Shown here: positions 1 to 6,894 of the stretch, one piece after another
How positions within the stretch are numbered: the first letter of the stretch is position 1
How the letters are laid out: the number at the start of each line of letters is the position of its first letter
Origin: Oscillospiraceae bacterium
GTDB taxonomy: Bacteria; Bacillota_A; Clostridia; Oscillospirales; Oscillospiraceae
Direction: 5' to 3'
Assembly (NCBI GenBank): GCA_021771675.1
Contig: JAETOP010000121.1
Location: forward strand, 1 to 10,704
Length of the DNA: 10,704 nucleotides
Made by a program: the position numbers and the translations under genes
The notes under the pieces: model-generated
Database searches by the model: none
What the model was told of the DNA's origin: nothing
Seen by the model: only the letters and a program-made list of their open reading frames with translations

Positions 1-650
1 TCCTCCATGATGGCGGCCACTCTGGCGTCGCCCTTGTGGGCGTTGTAGGACACCAGCAGGTCCAGCTCGGAGTTCTCCTCCACCTCGATGCCCAGCTCGT
101 ACAGCCCCTTGATGGGGGCGTTGCAGGCGAAGAAGTCCTGGGGCCGGGGGCCGAAGGTGATGACCTTCAGATTCTTCAGGCCGATGATGCCCCGGGCGAT
201 GGGGACGAACTCCCGGATCATCCGGGCGCAGTCCTGGGCGGTGCCCACGGGGTACTCGGGGATGTAGGCGCTCAGGTGGCGCATCCCCAGGTTATAGGAG
301 CAGTTCAGCATGCCGCAGTAGGCGTCGCCCCGGCCGTTGATCAGGTCGCCGTCGCCCTCGGCAGCGGCCACGCACATGGCAGGGCCCTGGAACTTCTTGA
401 CAAGCAAGGTCTCGGGGGTCTCGGGGCCGAAATTGCCCAGGAAGACCACCAGGGCGTTGACGCCGTGGGCCTCCACATCGGCGATGGCGGCGGAGGCGTC
501 CAGTTCATTTTCAACCGTGATGGGGCACTCGTAGAGCCCCTCGCCGTAGGCGGCGACAATGTTCTTCCGCCGCTGGGTTGACAGGGCGATGGGGAAGCAG
601 TCCCGGGACACCGCAATGATGCCCAGCTTGACTTCGGGAATGTTGTTCAT
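1..650 (-). CDS. L-fucose/L-arabinose isomerase family protein, 3' end cut by window edge
   Basis: Reading leftward from the ATG at 650-648, 216 complete codons run without a stop to the edge of the window, so only the N-terminal part is present. The protein starts MNNIPEVKLGIIAVSRDCFP and has alternating beta/alpha segments. A GNFGPETPE segment lies near residues 72-80 and a GPRPQDFF segment near 167-174. I recognise these as belonging to the sugar isomerase family related to L-fucose and L-arabinose isomerase, which are cytoplasmic metal-dependent aldose/ketose isomerases of roughly 450-600 residues. The metal ligands and active-site acids of this family lie mainly in the missing C-terminal part, so activity and substrate cannot be judged; fucose is only one possibility. 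The start is supported by GGAGAG on the minus strand eight bases upstream, inside 658-665. The gene is divergent from the MATE gene at 992 and has its own promoter. The family call is fairly secure, the substrate is not. Confidence 0.82.
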   Translation of the reverse strand, partial: MNNIPEVKLGIIAVSRDCFPIALSTQRRKNIVAAYGEGLYECPITVENELDASAAIADVEAHGVNALVVFLGNFGPETPETLLVKKFQGPAMCVAAAEGDGDLINGRGDAYCGMLNCSYNLGMRHLSAYIPEYPVGTAQDCARMIREFVPIARGIIGLKNLKVITFGPRPQDFFACNAPIKGLYELGIEVEENSELDLLVSYNAHKGDARVAAIME

Positions 651-717
651 AGTGGGTACTCTCCTTCATTTTCTATGGAAATTGCGTTCGGGCAAGGAAC
701 CCAGAATCACTTTTATC

Positions 718-746
718 ATTATAATGCCTGAACCGGAAAAAGTCGA
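718..746 (-). promoter_or_regulatory. Promoter of the isomerase-family gene
   Basis: On the minus strand a perfect TATAAT (718-723) is preceded at 17 bases by TCGACT (741-746, four of six matches to TTGACA). Transcription would start near 711, giving a leader of about 60 bases before the ATG at 650. The -10 box is part of the palindrome ATTATAAT, so TATAAT also reads on the plus strand at 720-725, but no -35 box fits that direction. Confidence 0.6.
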
Positions 747-919
747 TAGCTTTGCAATTGACAATATAGCCAAATTATTTAGACAATGATGCGATTTTCA
801 AGCCGCCCAATCTGGCAAATTTGTGAAATACAGCGAACCCGGCCCTGCCGGGTGGACACTGCTCGCCCGCCGCCAAATTCAGCTTGGGAATTTCCCCATT
901 TATCAGTAATTGTGCCGGA

Positions 920-948
920 TTTACTTCTGAATTTCACCGTGTTATAAT
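920..948 (+). promoter_or_regulatory. Promoter of the first MATE gene (extended -10)
   Basis: TTTACT (920-925) and TATAAT (943-948) are separated by 17 bases, and TG lies one base upstream of the -10 box (940-941), making an extended -10. Transcription would start near 955, about 37 bases before the ATG at 992. This shows that the real MATE start is downstream of the longer in-frame opening at 884, which lies ahead of the promoter. Confidence 0.7.
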
Positions 949-991
949 GCAGCGGATTTGGATAATTCTTCTTTCCGGGAGGGCCTGCAAA

Positions 992-2344
992 ATGACGCAG
1001 ACAAAACGAATTACCGATATGACCGAGGGCAGCCCCCTGAATCATATTTTCCTCTTTACCCTGCCGCTGCTGGTGGGGAACCTCTTCCAGCAGTTCTACA
1101 ATGTGGTTGACTCCATTGTGGTGGGCAACTATGTGGGGGCGGACGCCCTGGCCGCCGTGGGCACCTGCGGGTCGCTGGGATTCCTCTTTTTCTCCCTGAG
1201 CTCCGGGCTGGCGGTGGGCATCGGCATCCTGGCCTCCCAGTATTTTGGGGCCAGGGATGACCGCCGGATTCGGGCCACCATCTCCAACGCCGCCTACATC
1301 CTCCTGGCCGCCGGAACCGGGGTGAGCCTGCTGGGATATTGGGGAGCGCCGCTGTTTCTCCGGCTTTTGCAGGTGCCGGAGGAGATTTTCCCCCTGTCGC
1401 TGACCTATCTGCGGATCACCAGCCTGGGCACCGTGGCCGTGGCGCTGTACAACGGCGTGGCCTCCCTGCTCCGCTCTCTGGGGGACTCCAAGTCCCCTCT
1501 GTATTTTCTGATTCTCAGCTGCGTCATGAACATTGTGCTGGATTTGGCCTTTGTGCTCCTGCTGAATTGGAGCGTGTTCGGCGTGGCCCTGGCCACGGTG
1601 ATCTCCCAGGTGTTCTCCTTCCTGGTGAGCACCCTGTACGCCTGGCGGCGTGTGAGCTATTTCCAGCTAACCCGGGGGGAGTGGAAGCCCCGGAAGGCGA
1701 TCATCTCCCGCTGCTTAAAGCTGGGCATCCCCATGGCCCTGCAAAGCTCCCTGATCGCCATCTCCGTGATGGTGCTCCAGGGGGTGGTGAATACCTTCGG
1801 CCAGACGGTGATGGCCGCCTACACTGTGGTGGGCAAGATCGAGTCGCTGGTGCAGATGCCCTTCACCTCTCTGAGCACGGCCCTGACCAGCTTCGCCGGG
1901 CAGAACAAGGGGGCGGGAAAGATCGACCGGGTGAAGCAGGGCTACCGGGCCTCCTGCCTGATTGTGCTGGGGCTGAGCCTTTTGATGATCCCCTTCTTCT
2001 GGCTGCTGGGCAGCTGGGCCGCCCGGTGCTTTGTCAAGGAGCCGGAGGTCATTGCCATCGGCGCCGGAGCGCTGCGAATCAGCTGCTTCTTCTACTTCTT
2101 CCTGGGGATGATCTACGTGCCCCGGGGCATCCTCAACGGCTGCGGGGACGCCCGGTTCAGCCTGATGAACGGCGTGGCGGAGGTGGTGTGCAGAATTCTC
2201 TTCGCCAGCATCCTCACCCGGGTGAGCGCCATCGGCTTCTGGGGCATCTGGCTCACCCAGGGCCTGACCTGGACGGTCACCGGACTGGTGTGCATCCACC
2301 GCTACCGCCGGGGCCTGTGGCAGCATCTGACCCTGGTGCAGTAA
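992..2344 (+). CDS. MATE family efflux transporter (YoeA-like)
   Basis: The 450-residue protein has the length and pattern of a 12-helix MATE exporter of the inner membrane, a Na+- or H+-coupled antiporter that typically expels cationic drugs, dyes or metabolites. The N-terminal signature LPLLVGNLFQQFYNVVDSIV at residues 24-43 includes the membrane acidic residue D40. The two halves repeat the same motif: RSLGDSKSP near 161-169 before helix 5, and NGCGDARFS near 382-390 before helix 11, as expected from MATE internal duplication. The ATG at 992 is chosen because GGGAGGG lies just upstream (977-983) and the predicted promoter is at 920-948; an in-frame upstream ATG at 884 would add 36 residues without MATE character and precede the promoter. 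A terminator-like hairpin follows directly, so the gene is probably transcribed alone. It resembles the clostridial/YoeA-like branch. Substrate unknown. Confidence 0.93.
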   Translation: MTQTKRITDMTEGSPLNHIFLFTLPLLVGNLFQQFYNVVDSIVVGNYVGADALAAVGTCGSLGFLFFSLSSGLAVGIGILASQYFGARDDRRIRATISNAAYILLAAGTGVSLLGYWGAPLFLRLLQVPEEIFPLSLTYLRITSLGTVAVALYNGVASLLRSLGDSKSPLYFLILSCVMNIVLDLAFVLLLNWSVFGVALATVISQVFSFLVSTLYAWRRVSYFQLTRGEWKPRKAIISRCLKLGIPMALQSSLIAISVMVLQGVVNTFGQTVMAAYTVVGKIESLVQMPFTSLSTALTSFAGQNKGAGKIDRVKQGYRASCLIVLGLSLLMIPFFWLLGSWAARCFVKEPEVIAIGAGALRISCFFYFFLGMIYVPRGILNGCGDARFSLMNGVAEVVCRILFASILTRVSAIGFWGIWLTQGLTWTVTGLVCIHRYRRGLWQHLTLVQ

Positions 2345-2352
2345 TCCCAATC

Positions 2353-2382
2353 GCCCCTGCCCGACCCGGGCAGGGGCTGTTT
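2353..2382 (+). terminator. Terminator-like hairpin after the first MATE gene
   Basis: Starting eight bases after the stop codon is an 11-bp G+C-rich stem (2353-2363 with 2367-2377) with a three-base loop, followed by TGTTT. The T-run is short, so termination may be incomplete, but the position right behind the stop is typical. Confidence 0.7.
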
Positions 2383-2414
2383 GCATGAAGAGCAGGAAAA
2401 ATTTTCCCAGCTAC

Positions 2415-2443
2415 TTGCAATTTTTTAGGGGATATGGTAACAT
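2415..2443 (+). promoter_or_regulatory. Promoter of cellobiose phosphorylase (extended -10)
   Basis: TTGCAA (2415-2420) and TAACAT (2438-2443) are 17 bases apart, with TG at 2435-2436 forming an extended -10. Transcription would start near 2450, giving a leader of about 120 bases before the ATG at 2572. A LacI/CcpA-like palindrome begins on the last base of the -10 box. Confidence 0.6.
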
Positions 2444-2456
2444 GAAAACGTTTAAG
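2443..2456. promoter_or_regulatory. LacI/CcpA-type operator (cre-like) on the phosphorylase promoter
   Basis: TGAAAACGTTTAAG matches the first 12 positions of the catabolite-responsive consensus TGWAANCGNTNWCA and misses only the last two. Its core AAACGTTT (2446-2453) is a perfect palindrome around the central CG, the hallmark of LacI-family operators. It starts at the last base of the -10 box and covers the expected transcription start, a position suited to repression. Whether CcpA or a local LacI-type sugar regulator binds cannot be told; no such regulator gene is in the window. Confidence 0.5.
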
Positions 2457-2466
2457 GAACCAGTTT

Positions 2467-2505
2467 TTTTGTGCAAGCGTATGAAATCGGAATGAATGCG
2501 CAAAA
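2467..2505 (+). promoter_or_regulatory. Possible leader hairpin before cellobiose phosphorylase
   Basis: TTTTGTGCA (2467-2475) can pair with TGCGCAAAA (2497-2505), nine pairs including one G-U in RNA, around a 21-base loop. It falls within the predicted leader transcript. The loop is large and the stem half A-U, so it is weak evidence for a regulatory structure. Confidence 0.25.
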
Positions 2506-2571
2506 GCTCCGGGACAGCGGAACGCACTGCGCACCATTCCCTCAATCCATCGACAAGAAAAGGAGAACAAA

Positions 2572-4989
2572 ATGCGCTACGGTTTTTTTGACGACGCAAA
2601 GAAAGAGTACGTAATCCAGACCCCCGCAACGCCCATGCCCTGGATCAACTACCTGGGCAGCAAGGATTTCTTCTCCCTCATCAGCAATACCGCCGGCGGC
2701 TATTGCTTCTATCGGGACGCCAAATTGCAGCGCCTGCTGCGCTACCGCTACAACAATGTGCCCGCAGACATCGGCGGCCGCTTCTTCTACATCAAAGAGG
2801 CGGACAAGGCCCCCTGGAGCCCCACCTTCCACCCCTGCGACACCCCCCTGGACAGCTACCGGTGCCGCCATGGCATGGGCTACACCATCTTTGAAGCGGA
2901 AAAGGACGGCATCGGGGCGGAGCTGACCTTCCTGGTGCCCGGGGACGAGAACTGCGAAATCCAGCGGGTGAAGCTGACCAACCGCTCCGACACCGTCCGC
3001 TCCTTCCGGTTCACCGGGGCGGTGGAATGGTGCCTGTGGAACGCCGTGGACGACTCCACCAATTTCCAGCGGAACCTGAACATCGGCGAGCTGGAAGTGG
3101 AGGACAGCGTGATCTACCACAAGACCGAGTACCGGGAGCGCCGGGACCACTACGCCTACTACGGCGTGAACGCCCCCCTCTCCGGCTACGACACCGACCG
3201 GGACTCCTTCCTGGGCACCTTCGGCAGCTTCGCCGCCCCTCAGGCCGTTGTCAGCGGCAAGTCCGGTGATTTCCTGGCCCACGGCGGCGCCCCCATGGCG
3301 GCACTGCACCTGGACGTGACCCTGGCCCCCGGGGAGAGCAAAAGCTTTGTCTTCGTCCTGGGCTACGGCAAGAATCCCAAGAACAAGAAATTCATCGCCC
3401 CCGGGGTCATCCGCAAGGACACCGCCTATCGGGTGATGAAGGAGTTCTCCACCGATGAGGCGGTGGATCAGGCCATGGCCGCCCTGAAGGATTACTGGGA
3501 TGGTTTGCTCAGCACCTACACCCTGCACTGCGCCGACGAGAAGCTGAACCGGGCCGTGAACATCTGGCACCAGTATCAGTGCATGGTCACCTATAATATG
3601 AGCCGCTCCGCCAGCTACTTTGAGTCCGGCACCGGCCGGGGCATGGGCTTCCGGGACAGCTGCCAGGATCTGCTGGGCTTCGTCCACATCGCCCCGGACC
3701 GGGCCCGGGAGCGGATCATCGACATTGCCTCCGTCCAGTGGGCGGACGGCTCCACCTACCACCAGTATCAGCCCCTGACCAAGCGGGGCAACAACGACAT
3801 CGGCTCCGGCTTCAACGACGACCCCCTGTGGCTGGTGGCCGCCACCCATGCCTACCTGGCCGAGACCGGGGACCTCAGCATTCTGGATCATCCCACCCCC
3901 TTTGACAATGTTCCCGGCTCCGAGGCGCCGCTGATGGAGCACCTGCGCCGCAGCGTCAGCTACACCATGACCCACAAGGGCCCCCATGGCCTGCCCCTGA
4001 TCGGCCGGGCGGACTGGAACGACTGCCTGAACCTGAACTGCTTCTCCGAGGAGCCCGGTGAGAGCTTCCAGACCTCCGGCCCCTCCGAGGGAAGCGTGGC
4101 GGAGTCCGTGTTCATCGGCGGCATGTTCGTGCTCTACGGCGGGGAGTATGCCGAAATCTGCCGGGCCCGGGGCCTGGAGGAAGAAGCTGCCGCCGTGGAG
4201 TCCGCTGTGAAGCAGATGGAGCAGGCCATCGAAACTGCCGGCTGGGACGGCGAGTGGTTCCGCCGGGCCTACGACGCCTATTCGAACCCCGTGGGCTCCC
4301 ACCTGTGCGACGAGGGCAAAATCTACATCGAGCCCCAGGGCATGTGCGTCATGGCCGGCGTGGGGAAGGAAGACGGCAAGGCCGTGAAGGCCCTGGATTC
4401 CGTCCGCAGGCACCTGCTGGGCAAATACGGCGTGGAGCTGCTGGCCCCCTGCTACACCGTCTACCACAAGGAGCTGGGTGAAATCTCCTCCTATCCTCCC
4501 GGATACAAGGAGAACGGCTCCATCTTCTGCCACAACAACCCTTGGATTTCCATTGCGGAAACCGTGGTGGGCCGGGGGGACAACGCCTTTGACATCTACC
4601 GCCGCACCGCTCCCGTGTATCAGGAGGACAGCAGCGACATCCGCCGGGTGGAGCCCTATGTCTACGCCCAGACCGTGGCCGCCCGGGCCTCCTTCGAGGA
4701 GGGCGCCGCCCGGAACAGCTGGCTCACCGGCACCGCCTCCTGGACCTTCGTCAACATCAGCCAGTACATCCTGGGCGTGAAACCCACCCTGAATGGGCTG
4801 AGCGTTGACCCCTGCCTGCCGAAGCAGCTGGAGGAGTACACCGTTGACCGCCGCTACCGGGGGGCCATGTATCACATCCACGTCAGGCAAACCGGGACCC
4901 CCGGCATGACCGTGGACGGCAAGAGCGTGGAGGGGAAGGTCATCCCCGACACCGGCAAGGCCGAATATTGGGTGGAAGTGACCCTGTAA
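2572..4989 (+). CDS. cbp: Cellobiose phosphorylase (GH94)
   Basis: This cytoplasmic enzyme splits cellobiose with inorganic phosphate into alpha-glucose 1-phosphate and glucose, saving ATP compared with hydrolysis. At 805 residues it has the family's usual length. The order is an N-terminal beta-sandwich (about 1-300), a helical linker, an (alpha/alpha)6 catalytic barrel (about 320-720) and a short C-terminal beta part. The motif GLPLIGRADWNDCLNLNCFS spans about 474-493; the second Asp of DWND, D484, fits the general acid of the family. SGTGRGMGFRDS (352-363), FCHNNPW (652-658) and SWLTGTASW (716-724) match substrate and phosphate-binding loops. The start has AGGAG at 2561-2565. The gene is single, with its own promoter, a cre-like operator and a terminator; no transporter or hydrolase for the disaccharide is adjacent. 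Relatives act on cellodextrin, chitobiose or laminaribiose, but the motif context best fits cellobiose. Confidence 0.95.
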   Translation: MRYGFFDDAKKEYVIQTPATPMPWINYLGSKDFFSLISNTAGGYCFYRDAKLQRLLRYRYNNVPADIGGRFFYIKEADKAPWSPTFHPCDTPLDSYRCRHGMGYTIFEAEKDGIGAELTFLVPGDENCEIQRVKLTNRSDTVRSFRFTGAVEWCLWNAVDDSTNFQRNLNIGELEVEDSVIYHKTEYRERRDHYAYYGVNAPLSGYDTDRDSFLGTFGSFAAPQAVVSGKSGDFLAHGGAPMAALHLDVTLAPGESKSFVFVLGYGKNPKNKKFIAPGVIRKDTAYRVMKEFSTDEAVDQAMAALKDYWDGLLSTYTLHCADEKLNRAVNIWHQYQCMVTYNMSRSASYFESGTGRGMGFRDSCQDLLGFVHIAPDRARERIIDIASVQWADGSTYHQYQPLTKRGNNDIGSGFNDDPLWLVAATHAYLAETGDLSILDHPTPFDNVPGSEAPLMEHLRRSVSYTMTHKGPHGLPLIGRADWNDCLNLNCFSEEPGESFQTSGPSEGSVAESVFIGGMFVLYGGEYAEICRARGLEEEAAAVESAVKQMEQAIETAGWDGEWFRRAYDAYSNPVGSHLCDEGKIYIEPQGMCVMAGVGKEDGKAVKALDSVRRHLLGKYGVELLAPCYTVYHKELGEISSYPPGYKENGSIFCHNNPWISIAETVVGRGDNAFDIYRRTAPVYQEDSSDIRRVEPYVYAQTVAARASFEEGAARNSWLTGTASWTFVNISQYILGVKPTLNGLSVDPCLPKQLEEYTVDRRYRGAMYHIHVRQTGTPGMTVDGKSVEGKVIPDTGKAEYWVEVTL

Positions 4990-5004
4990 GCTTCATGTGA
5001 AATA

Positions 5005-5035
5005 TCCCCCTGCCCACATGGGCAGGGGGACTTTT
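5005..5035 (+). terminator. Terminator after cellobiose phosphorylase
   Basis: Sixteen bases behind the stop codon an 11-bp stem (5005-5015 with 5020-5030) closes a four-base ACAT loop and is followed by CTTTT. It lies between convergent genes. Read on the minus strand the same stem is followed by a much weaker T-containing tract, so it may also help stop the second MATE transcript. Confidence 0.8.
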
Positions 5036-5043
5036 GCGCAGGG

Positions 5044-5058
5044 GCGGGCAGTGCCCGC
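5044..5058 (-). terminator. Small hairpin downstream of the second MATE gene
   Basis: GCGGGC (5044-5049) and GCCCGC (5053-5058) form a 6-bp stem with a three-base loop, about 45 bases past the minus-strand stop. There is no T-run directly after it on the minus strand. It may cooperate with the stronger stem at 5005-5030; evidence for termination is weak. Confidence 0.3.
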
Positions 5059-5103
5059 AAGTGAGATATAAGATATTGTGCAGGTGCGCCCTTCACCGCT
5101 GGC

Positions 5104-6465
5104 TCAATCCAGTTCTCTTGTGATGTTTCTCAGCCAGATGTACTTCCGGTAGTGGACGAACACCACGGGAAGCTTGATGATCTCATCCATATTGCACAGG
5201 CAGAACACCACCGGAGCGGGGAGTCTCCACCAGAAGGCGGCCATCAGGCTCAGGGGAACGCAGATGCACCACATGAAGATGATGTTGGTATTCATGTCGA
5301 ACTTGGCGTCGCCGCCGGCCCCGAAGATGCCGTCCAGCACCACATGATTGACGGACTGGGCCGCAATGTTCAATCCCGTGAAGGCGATCATGATCTTCAG
5401 GTATTCGGCGGCCTTGGGGGTCAGCTGGGTGATGTTCATAATCACCGGGGTCAGGGCCACCAGGGCCAGTCCCGTGGCGATGCCCACCACGGCGGAGAGC
5501 CTGGTCAGCCGGGCGGCGTAGGCTTTGGCCTTGTCCAGCAGGTTTGCTCCCAGGAGATTGCCAATCATGATGGCCGCACCGCCGCCCACGCCCCGAATCA
5601 GGCAGGAGATCAGGCTCTTGGCCACGGAGGCGATGGAGTTGGCGGCCACGGCGTCCCCGTCCATATGCCCCAGCACCACGGAGTAGGACATGAAGGCGAT
5701 GCCCCAGACCAGACTTGCCCCAATCACCGGCATGGTGTAGCGCAGGAAATCCTGATACAGAAGCTTGTCCACCTTTTTCAGCAGCCACTGCCAGCGCAGC
5801 TGCACATTGCCCTTGCGCCTGGTGACCATCACGGCCAGAATCAGCTCCACCAGCCGGGCGATCACCGTGGCCAGCGCCGCGCCCTGGATGCCCATGGCGG
5901 GAGCGCCCAGCAGACCGAAGATGAATATGGCGTTGAGAATGATGTTCACCACCACCGCCACGGAGCTGATGGTGGAGCTTTCGGTGGTGTGGCCGGTGTT
6001 TTTCAGAAGGGCAAAATAGACCTGGGTGATGCCGCACAGGAAATAAGAGGGAGCAACCACCCGCAGGTATTCCGCCCCCAGGGGAATCAGGGACTGGTCG
6101 CTGGTGAGAATGCGCATCAGCGCCGTGGGGGCGAACAGCGCCGCCAGAGTCACCGCCCCGCCCAGCACCAGGATGATTTTTAAGCCTGTGGGGGCGATTT
6201 TCTCAATGGACTTGCCGTCCCCCTTGCCCCAGTACTGGGCGGCCATGATGCCCACGCCGATGCTGAAGCCTGTCACCAGCAGGCTCAGAAAAAACTGCAC
6301 GTTGCCCGCCTGGGATACCGAGGCCATGGACTGCTGGTCCAGCCGCCCCAGCATCACCGCGTCGGTGACGCTGACCAGGGCCAGCATGAAGCTCTGGATG
6401 GCGATGGGCACCACCAGCCTCATCAGCTCGGAATAAAACGTATCTTTTTTCAATGTGACTGCCAT
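5104..6465 (-). CDS. MATE family efflux transporter (second, distinct subtype)
   Basis: The 453-residue protein has the 12-helix MATE layout of a cation-coupled multidrug or metabolite antiporter in the cytoplasmic membrane. The first helix contains LVVPIAIQSFMLALVSVTDA (residues 17-36) with the acidic D35. QYWGKGD follows at 77-83, LKNTGHT at 154-160 before helix 5, and the matching GIFGAGGDAKFD at 379-390 before helix 11. It is not a copy of the MATE at 992-2344: the two differ throughout and belong to different branches of the family. The ATG at 6465 has GGAGG on the minus strand (6472-6476), six bases upstream. It is convergent with cellobiose phosphorylase and appears monocistronic. Substrate unknown. 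Confidence 0.93.
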   Translation of the reverse strand: MAVTLKKDTFYSELMRLVVPIAIQSFMLALVSVTDAVMLGRLDQQSMASVSQAGNVQFFLSLLVTGFSIGVGIMAAQYWGKGDGKSIEKIAPTGLKIILVLGGAVTLAALFAPTALMRILTSDQSLIPLGAEYLRVVAPSYFLCGITQVYFALLKNTGHTTESSTISSVAVVVNIILNAIFIFGLLGAPAMGIQGAALATVIARLVELILAVMVTRRKGNVQLRWQWLLKKVDKLLYQDFLRYTMPVIGASLVWGIAFMSYSVVLGHMDGDAVAANSIASVAKSLISCLIRGVGGGAAIMIGNLLGANLLDKAKAYAARLTRLSAVVGIATGLALVALTPVIMNITQLTPKAAEYLKIMIAFTGLNIAAQSVNHVVLDGIFGAGGDAKFDMNTNIIFMWCICVPLSLMAAFWWRLPAPVVFCLCNMDEIIKLPVVFVHYRKYIWLRNITRELD

Positions 6466-6541
6466 GGGATACCTCCGCCGTTATCGATCATTGCACAGAA
6501 AAAGACCGGGCAGGAAGCTGTCCGGCCCATACTGCGGAACA

Positions 6542-6570
6542 ATTGTAACGGATACTCTGGGGAAAAGCAA
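6542..6570 (-). promoter_or_regulatory. Promoter of the second MATE gene
   Basis: On the minus strand TACAAT (6542-6547) is preceded at exactly 17 bases by TTGCTT (6565-6570). The -10 box matches five of six consensus bases and the -35 box three of six. Transcription would start near 6535, giving a leader of about 70 bases. The inverted-repeat element lies about 45 bases upstream. Confidence 0.5.
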
Positions 6571-6649
6571 GGCAATTTTTCAGAAGTCTGTTGGGAAGTT
6601 GGCGTTTGGCAGTGGGTTGAATGGTGGAAAGCGATGGCTTTTGAGGAAG

Positions 6650-6690
6650 GCTCCCCTGTGTAAGGGGAGCTGTCACGGCCTAAGCCGTGA
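6650..6690. repeat. Tandem hairpins inside the left arm
   Basis: GCTCCCCT (6650-6657) pairs with AGGGGAGC (6663-6670) over a five-base loop. Three bases on, TCACGGC (6673-6679) pairs with GCCGTGA (6684-6690) over CTAA. Two adjacent stems in one repeat unit are typical of REP-like sequences. Confidence 0.6.
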
Positions 6691-6770
6691 CTGAGGGACT
6701 GTTGCAGTACAATCTTACCTTTTCGCCTGACCTAGTGCGAATTCGTAACATCTTACCGCACAGTCCCCCA

Positions 6771-6785
6771 GTCAGCTTCGCTGAC
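6771..6785. repeat. Hairpin inside the right arm
   Basis: GTCAGC (6771-6776) pairs with GCTGAC (6780-6785) over TTC. It stands at the same place as the TCACGGC stem of the left arm but with a different sequence and a shorter length: the stem is kept while its bases differ, which suggests that folding matters to the element. Confidence 0.55.
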
Positions 6786-6848
6786 AGCCCCCCTTACACA
6801 GAGGGGCCTCCCTCAGAAACCGCCACATTTCACCATTCAACCCGATAA

Positions 6849-6865
6849 ACTAATTTCAAATTAGT
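6849..6865. promoter_or_regulatory. Perfect 17-bp palindrome just upstream of the -35 box
   Basis: ACTAATTTCAAATTAGT is a perfect palindrome with 8-bp arms around a central C. It ends one base before the TTGACA box of the repressor-operon promoter and begins five bases after the inverted-repeat element. It could be an activator or second repressor site, or simply an A+T-rich UP-like stretch. Confidence 0.5.
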
Positions 6866-6866
6866 A

Positions 6867-6894
6867 TTGACAAACTGATATAACTGTATATAAT
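6867..6894 (+). promoter_or_regulatory. Consensus promoter of the GntR/ABC operon
   Basis: TTGACA (6867-6872) and TATAAT (6889-6894) are both perfect matches to the housekeeping sigma consensus, with a 16-base spacer. Transcription would start near 6901, about 25 bases before the GTG start of the repressor. Such a strong promoter would need repression, which the palindrome on the -10 box would supply. Confidence 0.85.

Larger units (their letters stand above)
651..991. other. Divergent intergenic region with two promoters
   Basis: This 341-base A+T-richer gap separates the leftward isomerase gene from the rightward MATE gene. It holds one promoter candidate for each direction, listed separately. 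A small G+C-rich hairpin (7-bp arms 837-843 and 847-853, three-base loop) lies between the two promoters and has no T-run, so it is not a convincing terminator. A TTGACA at 758-763 on the plus strand has no acceptable -10 box at 16-18 bases. No convincing small gene was found: the open frames here have no good ribosome binding site or are extensions of the neighbouring genes. Confidence 0.6.
6614..6843. mobile_element. 230-bp inverted-repeat element (MITE-like or paired REP-like repeat)
   Basis: The left arm (6614-6702) and the reverse complement of the right arm (6760-6843) align over their whole length at roughly 80% identity, with one small gap. Both outer ends read GGGTTGAATGGTG and both inner ends read GGGGACTGT or GGGACTGT. 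Each arm contains its own smaller hairpins, so the whole can fold into a long cruciform. The 57-base centre has no open frame. No transposase gene is present and I see no clear target-site duplication. Non-autonomous elements with terminal inverted repeats (MITEs) and paired REP-like repeats both fit; the arm core (CTCCCCTGTGTAAGGGGAG type) resembles intergenic repeats I recall as common in gut Oscillospirales, but that needs a genome search. It separates two divergent promoters. Confidence 0.65.

Noticed and set aside
36..581. A 181-codon plus-strand frame at the left edge
   Set aside because: Antisense shadow of the isomerase-family gene, which has a proper start, ribosome binding site and promoter on the minus strand.
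758..763. A plus-strand promoter using TTGACA
   Set aside because: No acceptable -10 box stands 16-18 bases downstream; the MATE promoter at 920-948 is far better.
884..991. A 36-residue N-terminal extension of the first MATE protein
   Set aside because: It starts upstream of the predicted promoter, has no ribosome binding site, and MATE homology begins only after 992.
2542..4890. A 782-codon open frame antisense to cellobiose phosphorylase
   Set aside because: It is in exact codon register with the sense gene, so it needs only the absence of TTA, CTA and TCA codons, which a G+C-rich codon bias gives. Its product has no recognisable domain, whereas the sense protein matches GH94 throughout.
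5152..6183. A 343-codon plus-strand frame opposite the second MATE gene
   Set aside because: Same in-register antisense effect; the translated product is His/Gly/Gln-rich low complexity, and the minus-strand MATE protein is convincing.
6614..6843. A CRISPR array or insertion sequence
   Set aside because: There are only two repeat copies, inverted rather than direct, with no regular spacers and no transposase gene.
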